A DNA stretch of 56,681 nt. It comes from Richelia sp. SL_2_1. GTDB lineage: Bacteria; Cyanobacteriota; Cyanobacteriia; Cyanobacteriales; Nostocaceae. The translations under genes were made by a program, and so were the position numbers. This document shows, piece after piece, positions 26,265 to 34,574 of the stretch. The notes beneath the pieces were generated by a model that did no database searches, was not told the origin of the DNA, and was given only the letters and a program-made list of their open reading frames with translations. The stretch's first letter is position 1, and every line of letters begins with the position of its first letter. The DNA is taken from assembly GCA_012033205.1 (NCBI GenBank), contig JAAUSO010000025.1, positions 1-56,681 on the forward strand, given 5' to 3'.

Positions 26265-27074
26265 TTATTTCTCTACCACTGGTACACGCTGAGTAATCAT
26301 AGTCATACCGTTTCCTCGTACCAATACAGCAGAAATCCATTGATTACCAGGTTTTGCTGGTGCGCGCCCAACTTTAAATATTCCCCCAGCGGTAAGCAAT
26401 TCCAAGTCTACAGGTGTAGGTTTGAGATATTTTCCTGGTTCAACAGCTTCATTTAAAGCCGTACCCAAGAGAAAATCATCACCTAAAGGCTCATTGACAA
26501 TTGCATCAAAATAATAGTTCTCCCCGACTTTTAATTGCTCGGGTAAATTAATATCTACCTTGGGAGGGTTGACACCATTCGTAAGTTGAGTACGTTCTGA
26601 TAAAATATCTTGACGGATAATTTTACCATTAACGATACGCTGACGCGATTTAATAGTGGCATTCATGCCTAACTTATTGTTTGCAGAAGGTAAACCAACT
26701 ATATTTGTGACTGTATCGGCAATGATACTATTACCTTGGGTACTCCAAGATTGCAGTTTAGTAGTATATTTCAAGCTAGGATACCGCTTCCACAAAGAAG
26801 TTAAGGATTTTTCCATACTCGAACGGTTTAATCCGTCTCCATGAACAAAATTAGGGCTGTAAAAATTCATTACACCCTTAACATCAGCGCGGTTTGCAGA
26901 TGCATCAATTTGCGTTAAAAGATTTTTGACTTGGGGAGGAGCATTTTCTGGTACATTGGCTTGAGCGGATTTCCAACCAGTAGATAAACCAAGAGTGAGG
27001 ATAAATAAAATTACCCAACGGCTACCAGTAACTCTTGATTTTCGTGCGGGTATTAAGGTATTAAAGTTAGACAT
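26265..27074 (-). CDS. Exported NTF2-like domain protein
   Basis: 269-residue protein with an N-terminal signal peptide (hydrophobic WVILFILTLGLSTGW about residues 21-35, then SAQANV), so periplasmic or lumenal. Residues about 50-165 look like an NTF2/SnoaL-type cone fold (LLTQIDASANRADVKGVMNFYSPNFVHGDG, then LTSLWKRYPSLKYTTKLQSW and IKSRQRIVNGKI). The last 100 residues appear to be a separate beta-rich domain with VGRAPAKPGNQWISAVLVRG. The ligand is unknown. ATG at 27074; divergent from murG with 165 bp between starts. Confidence 0.75.
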   Translation of the reverse strand: MSNFNTLIPARKSRVTGSRWVILFILTLGLSTGWKSAQANVPENAPPQVKNLLTQIDASANRADVKGVMNFYSPNFVHGDGLNRSSMEKSLTSLWKRYPSLKYTTKLQSWSTQGNSIIADTVTNIVGLPSANNKLGMNATIKSRQRIVNGKIIRQDILSERTQLTNGVNPPKVDINLPEQLKVGENYYFDAIVNEPLGDDFLLGTALNEAVEPGKYLKPTPVDLELLTAGGIFKVGRAPAKPGNQWISAVLVRGNGMTMITQRVPVVEK

Positions 27075-27239
27075 TAGTGATTGTGTTGTAGGTAATTTAA
27101 CTACGGTATTGATTCGCTAATTTAATGTATAACTCATGTCATAACTCCCCTTTACAGGTGAAATTCCGGATGAGTTGACAAAAAACCAGGAAATTGATTT
27201 ATTAAATTTTAAGCTAGGCGCTAACAGGGTAAAGGGTTA

Positions 27240-28313
27240 ATGGCTCACACTCCTATACGATTACTTATAGCAGCCAGCGGAACTGGCGGACATTTATTTC
27301 CAGCTATCGCACTTGCGGAACAATTGCCAGATTATCAAATTGAATGGCTGGGTGTTCCTAACAGGTTAGAAACAACTCTGGTTCCCAAACAGTATAAATT
27401 GAATACCATTGAAGTTGAAGGGTTCCAAAAAGGTTTTGGGGTTTCTTCACTACTCACCTTGGGTAAACTGTGTGGTTCAATTTTACAAGTTAGAAAAATT
27501 CTCCAGCAAGGCAAGTTTGACGGAGTTTTCACAACCGGAGGCTATATTTCTGGCCCTGCGGTGATTGCAGCTCGTTCTTTGGGTTTACCCGTAATTCTTC
27601 ATGAATCTAACGCAATACCCGGTAAAGTGACTCGTTTTTTTGGTCTTTGGTGTAATGCGGTAGCGGTTGGGTTTGAAGCTGCGACGAAATATTTGCCCAA
27701 AAACAAAACTATCTATACTAGTACTCCAGTACGTTCTATATTTTTAGATCCGGGAATTGCAGCATCATTAGATTTACCAATTCCTGAAGATGTACCTGTG
27801 ATTGTAGTTTTCGGTGGCTCTCAAGGGGCAGTTTCGGTAAACAAATTAGTCCGTGAAAGCGCTCCGGCATGGTTTGATGTCGGTGCTTATGTAGTGCATT
27901 TAACGGGTGATAATGACCCAGAAGCGGATAATTTAAAACATTCCCAATATATTTCGATGCCATTTTACAATAATATGGCAGCGCTGTTACAAAGAGCTAA
28001 TTTAGCTATTAGTCGCTCTGGTGCTGGAAGTGTCACAGAATTAGCTGTATGTGGTACTCCAGCGATTTTGATTCCTTATCCTTATGCAGCAGAAGACCAT
28101 CAAACCTACAACGCTCAAGTATATACAACAGCGGGAGCGGGAATATTATTTCAACAGAAAGAATTAACCACACAGAAGTTGCAAAATCAAGTGTTGGAAT
28201 TATTACAATCTCCTGAAAAATTGCAGCAAATGAGCGCAAAAGCCAAAACTGTTGCAGTTCCCGAAAGTGCTGAGAAATTAGCACAATTAGTAAGGGAAGT
28301 TGTGGAAAGGTAG
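27240..28313 (+). CDS. murG: UDP-N-acetylglucosamine transferase MurG
   Basis: Glycosyltransferase that adds GlcNAc to lipid I to make lipid II on the cytoplasmic face of the membrane. 357 residues: glycine-rich acceptor-side motif AASGTGGHLFPAIALAE (11-27), second G-loop TTGGYISGPAVIAA (about 98-111), HESNAIPGKVTR, the UDP-GlcNAc-domain loop VFGGSQGAVSVN (about 191-202), and SRSGAGSVTELAVCGTPAILIPYP with the conserved Glu. All family hallmarks are present and the length is normal. It starts at ATG 27240 and is followed by a terminator-like hairpin. The flippase gene murJ is 6 kb away. Confidence 0.95.
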   Translation: MAHTPIRLLIAASGTGGHLFPAIALAEQLPDYQIEWLGVPNRLETTLVPKQYKLNTIEVEGFQKGFGVSSLLTLGKLCGSILQVRKILQQGKFDGVFTTGGYISGPAVIAARSLGLPVILHESNAIPGKVTRFFGLWCNAVAVGFEAATKYLPKNKTIYTSTPVRSIFLDPGIAASLDLPIPEDVPVIVVFGGSQGAVSVNKLVRESAPAWFDVGAYVVHLTGDNDPEADNLKHSQYISMPFYNNMAALLQRANLAISRSGAGSVTELAVCGTPAILIPYPYAAEDHQTYNAQVYTTAGAGILFQQKELTTQKLQNQVLELLQSPEKLQQMSAKAKTVAVPESAEKLAQLVREVVER

Positions 28314-28348
28314 AGAGTGAATTTTAAATTAAATTAAAGTCTATTTAT

Positions 28349-28380
28349 GGGGTAGGCTAATAGCTTGCCCTATATTTTTA
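28349..28380 (+). terminator. Terminator-like hairpin after murG
   Basis: GGGGTAGGC (28349-28357) pairs with GCTTGCCCT (28363-28371) over nine positions, three of them G-T, around the loop TAATA, followed by an AT-rich, T-rich tail. It lies 36 bp past the murG stop. Confidence 0.5.
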
Positions 28381-28419
28381 TAATTTTTATCAGCTAAAAA
28401 CCATCCTTGTCATATATTA

Positions 28420-28440
28420 GGGCGGGCAAGGATGCCCACC
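28420..28440. repeat. GGGCGGGCA hairpin
   Basis: GGGCGGGCA-AGG-ATGCCCACCC-type inverted repeat, of a kind often dispersed in cyanobacterial genomes, 100 bp upstream of the small membrane protein gene. One G-A position is mismatched. Confidence 0.5.
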
Positions 28441-28515
28441 CCACAAGAATTAGCTAGAACGCTTATTGCAAGGAAATAACTGATCAATCTCAATTAAAAC
28501 AAACATTGAATCAAA

Positions 28516-28770
28516 ATGACTTCAAACAAACCTATCAACGTATGGCAATATAAACCTTGGTGGTGTCAGCCTTGGTCTATATTACTCACAGGATCAACGT
28601 TAATTAGTGGAAGCTGGTTATTATTTCACAGAGTTTGGTTAACTATTTTAATATCTATTCCTTTATTAATTTGGATGGGATTTTTTTTATTGATATATCC
28701 CAAAGTTTTTATGAAAATGATTAGGGAAGAGGGAAGAGGGAATAGGGAAGAGGTAATAGGTAATAGGTAA
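28516..28770 (+). CDS. Small two-helix membrane protein (DUF6737-like)
   Basis: 84-residue protein with the N-terminal block NVWQYKPWWCQPWSILLTG and two hydrophobic helices (about residues 21-37 and 41-62), resembling the small cyanobacterial family DUF6737 of unknown function. The last 14 residues (EEGRGNREEVIGNR) are encoded by the heptamer repeats GGGAAGA/GGTAATA, so the natural C-terminus has been overwritten or extended by repeat expansion and the stop codon TAG is itself part of a repeat unit. ATG at 28516. The next gene is convergent. Confidence 0.65.
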   Translation: MTSNKPINVWQYKPWWCQPWSILLTGSTLISGSWLLFHRVWLTILISIPLLIWMGFFLLIYPKVFMKMIREEGRGNREEVIGNR

Positions 28771-28840
28771 TAGATGGGGAGATGCTAACTCCTAACTCCT
28801 AACTTCTAACTCCTAACTCCTAACTCCTAACTCCTAACTT
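28724..28840. repeat. Heptamer repeats reaching into the DUF6737-like gene
   Basis: Units of GGGAAGA/GGGAATA/GGTAATA (about 28724-28770) form the end of the coding region; about seven units of CTAACTC/CTAACTT follow at 28787-28838 and stop six bases before the stop codon of the convergent gene. Confidence 0.9.
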
Positions 28841-28843
28841 AAT

Positions 28844-29907
28844 TTACTGTTTATTTTCTAAAGAACGATAAGCAAAACGCATCGATTGCAACATTCGTTC
28901 TCGCTTTTTGCGAGCAATTGCTTGTAAATCAATGGTTTTATCGGTTTCGTCAACAATTTCACCAGTGATTACTTCCAATACATCTTCTAAAGTAATTACA
29001 CCAGAAACATTCCCGTATTCATCTACTACTACCGCTAAATGTTCCCGTGCTTCTAAGAAGTTTCTCAGCAATCTATCAGCACGAATTGTTTCCGGTACAA
29101 ACCTGACTTTTCGTGTCAAAGTTGCAACTTTTTGAGTATTCCTTCCTTCAACCATTGCTGTCAGCAAATTCTGTTTTAAAGCAACACCAATTACTTCATC
29201 AATTGTCTCGTTAATCACAATTATTCGTGTATGCTGTGAAGCGATAATATCAGTTTTAACTTCAGCAAGAGTCAAATTACCGCGTAAATATGTCAGAATT
29301 GTTCGGGGTGTCATTAAGTCTGCTGCTGTCAGTTCATTTAACTGAAACACCCGTTGAATCATCTGCGCTTCATCCGGTTCAATTATTCCTTCTTGGTGAG
29401 CAATATCCGCTAACAACATAATTTCTGCTTTATTAGTTGTTGGTTGCTTTTTACCTCTAGTAAAAGGTGCCGTAATATTTTCTAGCACCCAAACTAAAGG
29501 TGTAAATATAAAAGTTAATGCAGCGATAGGAATAGCTACCAGTAATGCAATTGGCTCTGCAAAACGTTCGCCAATAGTTTTGGGGACAATTTCTGCAAAA
29601 TGATAATTAGGAATGTCAACACTCCAGAAAATACCCCTAACCAAGTATCTCCTAATACTGTTCTAGCAATATTACCTGTAATAATACTACCAACAATATT
29701 AAAAATATTATTCATGATTACAATAGTCGCGATCGGTCGATTCATGTTTTCGCGAATCGCCAATAGTGCTATTGCTGAAGGATTTTTAGACTGTGCTAAC
29801 TGTCTAATTTTTAGCGTCGAAACTGAGAATAAAGCCGCTTCCATTCCAGAGCAGAGGGCTGAACCTGAAATTACAAAAATAACAACGATTAGGAGCTGTA
29901 ACATCAT
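28844..29907 (-). pseudogene. CNNM/CorC-type transporter with CBS pair, frameshifted
   Basis: Membrane protein of the CNNM (DUF21)-CBS family, implicated in magnesium or other cation transport. The first frame (29907 down to about 29600) holds the DUF21 helices (LLIVVIFVISGSALCSGMEA, FSVSTLKIRQLA, NRPIATIVIMNNIFNIVG). The second frame continues with EIVPKTIGERFAEPIAL, the last helices and a CBS pair (about 29330-28930). Adding one T to the coding T4 run at 29597-29600 joins them exactly (LIII-FAEIVPK) into 354 residues. Thus only one base separates it from an intact gene. CorC/HlyC C-terminal domain is absent, as in many short members. Confidence 0.85.
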
Positions 29908-30066
29908 ATTTCCCAGCTATGGGAAGAATAGTTGAGGTTAATGTGTGTTAAACGAAGAACTACAAGGGATGTTGTAGCTAATACAACCTCACCTATCTTA
30001 AACCCACGCAAGCAAGATATGGCGTTCAAAAAAATACGTGCCAGTATATAATCATTGACAAGCATT

Positions 30067-30657
30067 TCAATTCACCACCTGACTACCGTGACTACGTGGG
30101 TTTTCATTGCTACCCGTTGCGGCTTCGGTTGTAGAAAATTGCGAAACTCGACCATTAGCTTGAATATAAGGTAAAGGAGAACCCGCAATCAAGGCTTCTA
30201 GGTTACTTCCCATTATTGTACGGGGTTGGTCGCCTATAGTTTCTGCTTTGGTTTGAGCATTTTTATCTAAAAACACAAAATGCGGAATCCCATCTACTCG
30301 ATATTGCAGCATTTCTGGTAGCCACTTACTGTTATCCACATTCAGCATCACAAAATTTATTTTATCGGCATATTCTATTTCCAGTGTGGCAATATCGGGT
30401 GCCATCTTTTGGCAGACAGTACACCAATTAGCGTAAAATTCTATTAAAGTTGGTTTTCCATTGTTCATCGCAACTTCCAAGGGTGTGGAATTTTGATCTA
30501 ACTCACTTAGAGAAATCGAGCTATTTTCGCTTTGCAGTCCTAAAAACAACGCTACTGAGAGAACTACAGCTACCATCACAATCAAAAAATTTCGGAGTCG
30601 CACTCCAAAACTCGATTCTGGCTTCGACTGGGAATCTAAGGACGAATCCTTACTCAT
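30067..30657 (-). CDS. txlA: Membrane-anchored thioredoxin-like protein (TxlA/HCF164 type)
   Basis: 196-residue thiol-disulfide protein with an N-terminal membrane anchor (about residues 22-41, LRNFLIVMVAVVLSVALFLG) and a thioredoxin domain facing the lumen or periplasm. The active site is WCTVC (Cys 79 and Cys 82) in FYANWCTVCQKMAPDI, and the cis-Pro lies in VDGIPHFVFLD. This matches TxlA of cyanobacteria and HCF164 of chloroplasts, which pass reducing power into the lumen for cytochrome maturation. The start is the ATG at 30657; a TTG two codons upstream is less likely. C-terminal 30 residues are polar and variable. Confidence 0.88.
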   Translation of the reverse strand: MSKDSSLDSQSKPESSFGVRLRNFLIVMVAVVLSVALFLGLQSENSSISLSELDQNSTPLEVAMNNGKPTLIEFYANWCTVCQKMAPDIATLEIEYADKINFVMLNVDNSKWLPEMLQYRVDGIPHFVFLDKNAQTKAETIGDQPRTIMGSNLEALIAGSPLPYIQANGRVSQFSTTEAATGSNENPRSHGSQVVN

Positions 30658-30754
30658 AATCAAGGTTTATAAAAACTTAACAAATCATTTCATCCACCAG
30701 TTTAACGCTCTACTTCCATTTATTAGACTTGTTTCAAAAATAAAAACATTAGAC

Positions 30755-30852
30755 GGGAATAGGGAATAGGCAATAGGTAATGGGGAATGGGAAATGGGCA
30801 AAAAGAAGAATTTCGGTAAAAGCTTAATCTAAAATCTAAAATCTAAAATCCA
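30755..30852. repeat. Heptamer repeats GGGAATA/GGTAATG and AATCTAA
   Basis: Units of GGGAATA, GGCAATA, GGTAATG, GGGAATG and then three units of AATCTAA fill the divergent gap just upstream of the ferredoxin start codon, in the place of a conventional ribosome-binding site. Confidence 0.8.
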
Positions 30853-30854
30853 AA

Positions 30855-31259
30855 ATGAAAAAACGAGTTACCATTACCTTTCCCAAACGTACAGTTCAAA
30901 TGCCTGTTACCTACCGATTGGCGAAGGATTTTAATGTTGCTGCCAATATTATCCGCGCTGCTGTTGCCCCCAATCAAATTGGTAAACTAGTTGTGGAATT
31001 ATCTGGAGATATTGACCAATTGGATGCAGCGATAGAATGGATGCGAAACCAGAGTATCACTGTTTCCCACAGTTTAGGAGAAATTGTCATTGATGAACAA
31101 GCCTGTGTTCATTGCGGATTGTGTACTGGGGTTTGTCCGACACAAGCACTTACTCTTAATCCCCAAAGCTTTAAGCTCTACTTTACTCGTTCTCGCTGCA
31201 TTGTTTGTGAACAGTGTATTCCTACTTGTCCAGTGAATGCGATTTCTACCAATTTATAA
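30855..31259 (+). CDS. NIL-domain 2x[4Fe-4S] ferredoxin
   Basis: 134-residue protein: an N-terminal NIL domain (about residues 1-75), the small alpha/beta module otherwise found at the end of methionine ABC-transporter ATPases where it senses amino acid, fused to a bacterial-type double-cluster ferredoxin. Cluster ligands are Cys 84, 87, 90 and 94, then Cys 115, 118, 121 and 125, both C-x2-C-x2-C-x3-C-P. Proteins of this layout occur throughout cyanobacteria and methanogens, with proposed roles in sulfur or homocysteine metabolism. ATG at 30855; monocistronic by spacing. Confidence 0.92.
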   Translation: MKKRVTITFPKRTVQMPVTYRLAKDFNVAANIIRAAVAPNQIGKLVVELSGDIDQLDAAIEWMRNQSITVSHSLGEIVIDEQACVHCGLCTGVCPTQALTLNPQSFKLYFTRSRCIVCEQCIPTCPVNAISTNL

Positions 31260-31645
31260 TTGATAATTAGCTCGGTGTTGAAATGTAAAAAAATACTCAG
31301 TCAGCTTTATGGTTGGGAGCATCCCAACTTTCTCAAAACCAAACAAAAGCTTTTGTTAAATCTCAGCGCCACTTTGCGTAATCCTCTGCGCTACTTTGCG
31401 TTTAATTTGCCTAATAAAGCAAAATCAAACATTTGACATACTCAGAATCAGAATAGTATTTAAATACATCACTCAATAAAAGTTTAATATCAATAATTTA
31501 ATTATTCCATTAACAATATTATAAAATAATCTTTCTTAAGACTGATATTAAATAAAAAAATATCAAGGATGTTACATATACTCAAAACCGATGCTAGGAT
31601 TCAATAATCTTCCAAGAACACACTAGTATTATCGTTTGAATTGTT
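31260..31645. other. Gap between ferredoxin and CHAD genes
   Basis: Contains a dispersed-repeat-like stretch near 31359-31406 with CACTTTGCGT-type units repeated (GCGCCACTTTGCGTAATC and GCGCTACTTTGCGTTTAATT), akin to the CTGCGG segment in the broken kinase. Otherwise AT-rich with no ORF. Confidence 0.45.
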
Positions 31646-32593
31646 ATGACATTAGCGACAAAACCTACAGTACAAACTTTAGCTGACTACACTTACAGTG
31701 CCATTGAAAAACACTTTAAGAAAACTTGGAAATGGGAAAAATCCGTAAAAAATGACCAAGATGTGGAAGCTTTACACCAAATGCGAGTTGGTATGCGTCG
31801 TTTACGTACTACTGTAACTAGGTTTAATTCTATCGTCAATTTCCCTAAATCGGCGAACGATAAAAACATTGGCAAAATTGCCCGCTGTCTTGGTTCGTTA
31901 AGAGATTTGGATGTGTTAAAAGAAACTTTCAAAACGACATATCAACCGCAATTACCCAAAAAAGAAAAGGTAATTTTAGATGATGTTATTGACACATTGG
32001 ATAAACAACGTGCAGATGCAGCAATCGATGTTAAGACATTATTTAAAAGCGAACGTTACAAGTCGTTGAAAACCGGATTAAAAGAGTGGTTGGAGAAGCC
32101 AAGTTATCAACTATTAGCGAATTTAACACTCGAACAAGCTTTACCGGATTTACTTTTACCGGAAGTTAGTTGCTTTTTTCTACATCCGGGTTGGTTAATT
32201 GGAACTCAAGTAGAAGACAATAGAGTTGTGATTTCTAGAAATTTTGATGAGAAACAAGTAGATAAACAATTGTTAACAAAAGGAGAAGACCTACACGATT
32301 TACGTAAATCTGGGAAAAAGCTGCGCTATCAGATGGAATTGTTTACCGATTTATATGGTCAAGGATATGCAAATCATCTAGAACAAGTCAAAAATATTCA
32401 AGAAGTTTTGGGTTCTATGCAAGATAGCGCTGTTTTGGATGAATGGTTACAAGATGTGTTAGAATCAAAAATTAGTAAGGAACTTCCGACTCTAGCAAGT
32501 TTACTCACCAAAATCGTTACGATTTATGGCAACAATGGCAATGTTTACAGGAAGAATATCTTAAACTTGAGACAAGACTTGAATTTCATTTAA
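31646..32593 (+). CDS. CHAD domain-containing protein
   Basis: 315-residue all-helical CHAD domain protein (conserved histidine alpha-helical domain), a family that binds inorganic polyphosphate through conserved basic residues. The diagnostic N-terminal motif is VEALHQMRVGMRRLRTTVTRF (about residues 42-62). The matching second-half motif is DLHDLRKSGKKLRYQMELF near residue 217, followed by a LEQVKNIQEVLGSMQD helix. No fused CYTH triphosphatase domain is present. A link to polyphosphate granules is inferred from the family. ATG at 31646; no near neighbour in the same direction. Confidence 0.9.
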   Translation: MTLATKPTVQTLADYTYSAIEKHFKKTWKWEKSVKNDQDVEALHQMRVGMRRLRTTVTRFNSIVNFPKSANDKNIGKIARCLGSLRDLDVLKETFKTTYQPQLPKKEKVILDDVIDTLDKQRADAAIDVKTLFKSERYKSLKTGLKEWLEKPSYQLLANLTLEQALPDLLLPEVSCFFLHPGWLIGTQVEDNRVVISRNFDEKQVDKQLLTKGEDLHDLRKSGKKLRYQMELFTDLYGQGYANHLEQVKNIQEVLGSMQDSAVLDEWLQDVLESKISKELPTLASLLTKIVTIYGNNGNVYRKNILNLRQDLNFI

Positions 32594-32753
32594 TAATTCT
32601 TAACCCTGATATGAAACGGGAATGGGGAGATAGGGAAGCAGCAGCACAAACTGAAGAAAAAGTTTTGATCGAGAATAATTGATTCGCTCTACGTGATCTG
32701 ACAGTTATCGGCGTGGATTTCCATCACGGTTCACTTTAATGAAATAAAAGTCA

Positions 32754-32790
32754 TTAAAACCCCCTCCTAGTCATGGAACGGGGTTTTTAA
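32754..32790 (-). terminator. Bidirectional-type terminator after tRNA-His
   Basis: TTAAAACCCC and GGGGTTTTTAA are complementary apart from one unpaired T, around a 15-nt loop. The hairpin lies 27 bp beyond the 3' end of the minus-strand tRNA and could also end transcription from the plus-strand CHAD gene. Confidence 0.7.
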
Positions 32791-32816
32791 GTGTTATTGA
32801 TTGAGCTTGCAAAAAG

Positions 32817-32890
32817 GGCGACCGATGGGGTTCGAACCCACGAATGGAGGTACCACAAACCTCTGCCTTAACCACTTGGCTACGATCGCC
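32817..32890 (-). tRNA. trnH: tRNA-His (anticodon GTG)
   Basis: Read on the minus strand the 74 nt fold as a complete cloverleaf. The acceptor stem has eight pairs, including the extra G(-1):C73 pair that is the identity element of histidine tRNA. The D-arm is AGCC...GGC and the anticodon stem GAGGT/ACCTC holds loop TTGTGGT, giving anticodon GTG. The T-arm is GTGGG-TTCGAAC-CCCAT. CCA is not encoded. A terminator hairpin follows downstream. Confidence 0.97.
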
Positions 32891-33018
32891 ATGTTCATTT
32901 TTTTATCTTCTTAGATACTATAACAAATTTAGAATGAATTGATCAAGCATTTTTTTGGAACGGACTCAGATAATCTAGAGTCTAATAGTCAAATAGTTAA
33001 TAATTATATCAGGAGAGA

Positions 33019-33399
33019 ATGAAAATTGTAAGTATTGTTACATATGCCGGAGTCGCTGCACTAATCGCATTAGGTGTAGTAATGGCAAGTACAAATCCAT
33101 CACGAACCGAGTATGAAGAATACGCTGCTCAGCGGTTAAATGAGTATATAAAAGAAGAAGGCTGTAGTAAAACTCCGAAGCTATTAGATAATTTAATCAA
33201 ATTCAACTGTGCAAAGTTGATCGATTCATTGAATCCACAAATTAAGCAGATAATTAATGCATCTACCCAACAACGTGATTATTTACTATTTAGCGTTTAC
33301 GAGACAGATTTACAAATAAACTCTCTTATACCTTCATACAAATTCGAGACTATAGGGGCTTTAGATAATTTCTTTACTTATAAAGCGGAAAAACAATAA
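33019..33399 (+). CDS. DUF4359 family protein
   Basis: 126-residue protein of the cyanobacterial DUF4359 family, function unknown. An N-terminal hydrophobic helix (VSIVTYAGVAALIALGVVMA, residues 4-23) followed directly by STNPSRTEYEEYAAQRL is characteristic: a membrane-anchored protein with an extracytoplasmic helical domain. Two Cys residues (KEEGCSK and KFNCAKL, about residues 49 and 64) could form a disulfide. The Shine-Dalgarno CAGGAGAG directly before ATG 33019 supports the start. Confidence 0.85.
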   Translation: MKIVSIVTYAGVAALIALGVVMASTNPSRTEYEEYAAQRLNEYIKEEGCSKTPKLLDNLIKFNCAKLIDSLNPQIKQIINASTQQRDYLLFSVYETDLQINSLIPSYKFETIGALDNFFTYKAEKQ

Positions 33400-33444
33400 T
33401 TGTAAATCCTGGTTAATTTGTAGATGTGGAAACATTATCCACAG

Positions 33445-33466
33445 GAGACGTAAAATTTTACGTCTC
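33445..33466. repeat. GAGACGT-type palindrome (core TAAAATTTTA)
   Basis: GAGACGTAAAATTTTACGTCTC, a perfect 22-bp palindrome followed by TACATTATTTA. It overlaps the 3' end of the minus-strand PLP-enzyme gene, whose stop codon at 33458 is in the palindrome. Confidence 0.93.
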
Positions 33467-34396
33467 TACATTATTTAATCGCAATAGTTCCCCAAACCGT
33501 TGATTAAATCCAGCAATCCCCTGCAAACCACCCGTGTGGATTACCACAATTGTACTACCATTTTGAAATCTACCTTTTTTGATTTCATTCCATACCCCAT
33601 AAAATAGTTTTCCAGTATAAATAGGGTCAATTGGGATACGAAATTTTTCGTAAAAATCGTTAATAAAATTTATTAATTGATGATTCCATTTTGTATAACC
33701 ACCAAAATCATAATCACTGATTAACTGCCAATTATCGTACTTTTTTCCCACAGATTCCCATATCAAACGATTAATTTCATCCTTAATAAAATCACCCTTG
33801 AGTGCCGGGAAAACTTTTAAAACAGACATTCGGGCTAAACCCGTGACTAAACCCGCAGCAGTACCACCAGTACCGCAACTCACACAAAAATAATCTGGTA
33901 ATTTGCCGTCTAGTTGTTCCCTTACCTCTGTAACTATTTCGGCACAACCTTTAACCGCTAAAGCATTGCTTCCACCTTCAGGTATTACATAACATTCTCC
34001 TAACTCCAGTTGTAACCGTGCTGCTAATTCTGCTTTCTCTGCTCGATATGCTTGTCTATCAACAGATATCAACCGCATCCCCTGTTGTTGAGCTAAAAAT
34101 AAAGTTGGATTTAACGGTTTGATTAATTCTCCTCGAATCACACCAAACGTCTCAAAACCAAACATTTTACCAGCTGCTGCCGTTGCTGCAATATGATTAG
34201 AATAAGCACCACCAAAAGTGAGTAAGCGTGTTTGTTGTTGCTCTTGTGCTGTTTGCAGATTGTATTTTAATTTCCGCCATTTATTACCAGAAACTTGTGG
34301 ATGAATTAAATCATCCCGTTTGATAAATAAACGTATTCCGTGCTTTACTAATAGTTCATCTTGAATCAATTGTAGTGGACTTGGTTGATTGAACAT
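33458..34396 (-). CDS. ACC deaminase/D-cysteine desulfhydrase-like PLP enzyme
   Basis: 312-residue fold-type II PLP enzyme. The Schiff-base lysine is probably Lys 39 in QVSGNKWRKLKYN. LTFGGAYSNHIAATAAAG (about 58-75) carries the Asn/His of the substrate site, IPEGGSNALAVKGCAEI is the family signature, and VSCGTGGTAAGLVTG (about 173-187) is the phosphate-binding loop. It would cleave ACC to alpha-ketobutyrate and ammonia, or D-cysteine to pyruvate, sulfide and ammonia; the two cannot be told apart here. The last five residues (NNVET) and the TAA stop are encoded by an interspersed palindrome, so the native C-terminus has been replaced. Confidence 0.88.
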   Translation of the reverse strand: MFNQPSPLQLIQDELLVKHGIRLFIKRDDLIHPQVSGNKWRKLKYNLQTAQEQQQTRLLTFGGAYSNHIAATAAAGKMFGFETFGVIRGELIKPLNPTLFLAQQQGMRLISVDRQAYRAEKAELAARLQLELGECYVIPEGGSNALAVKGCAEIVTEVREQLDGKLPDYFCVSCGTGGTAAGLVTGLARMSVLKVFPALKGDFIKDEINRLIWESVGKKYDNWQLISDYDFGGYTKWNHQLINFINDFYEKFRIPIDPIYTGKLFYGVWNEIKKGRFQNGSTIVVIHTGGLQGIAGFNQRFGELLRLNNVET

Positions 34397-34430
34397 GATT
34401 TTATCAACAGCATTTATTGCAGCACAAAGG

Positions 34431-34574
34431 TCAAAGGTTTAAGGTCAAAGGTTTAAGGTCAAAGGTTTAAGGTCAAAACTCCTAACTCTTAACTCATAAC
34501 TCTTAACTCTTAACTCCTAACTCCTAACTCCTAACTCCTAACTCCTAACTCCTAACTCCTAACTCCTAACTCTT
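34431..34574. repeat. Heptamer repeats reaching the murJ stop codon
   Basis: About six units of GGTCAAA/GGTTTAA, then about thirteen of ACTCCTA/ACTCTTA. The murJ stop (TAG on the minus strand, 34566-34568) and the preceding Ser codon lie within the units, so the array runs into the gene. Confidence 0.93.
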
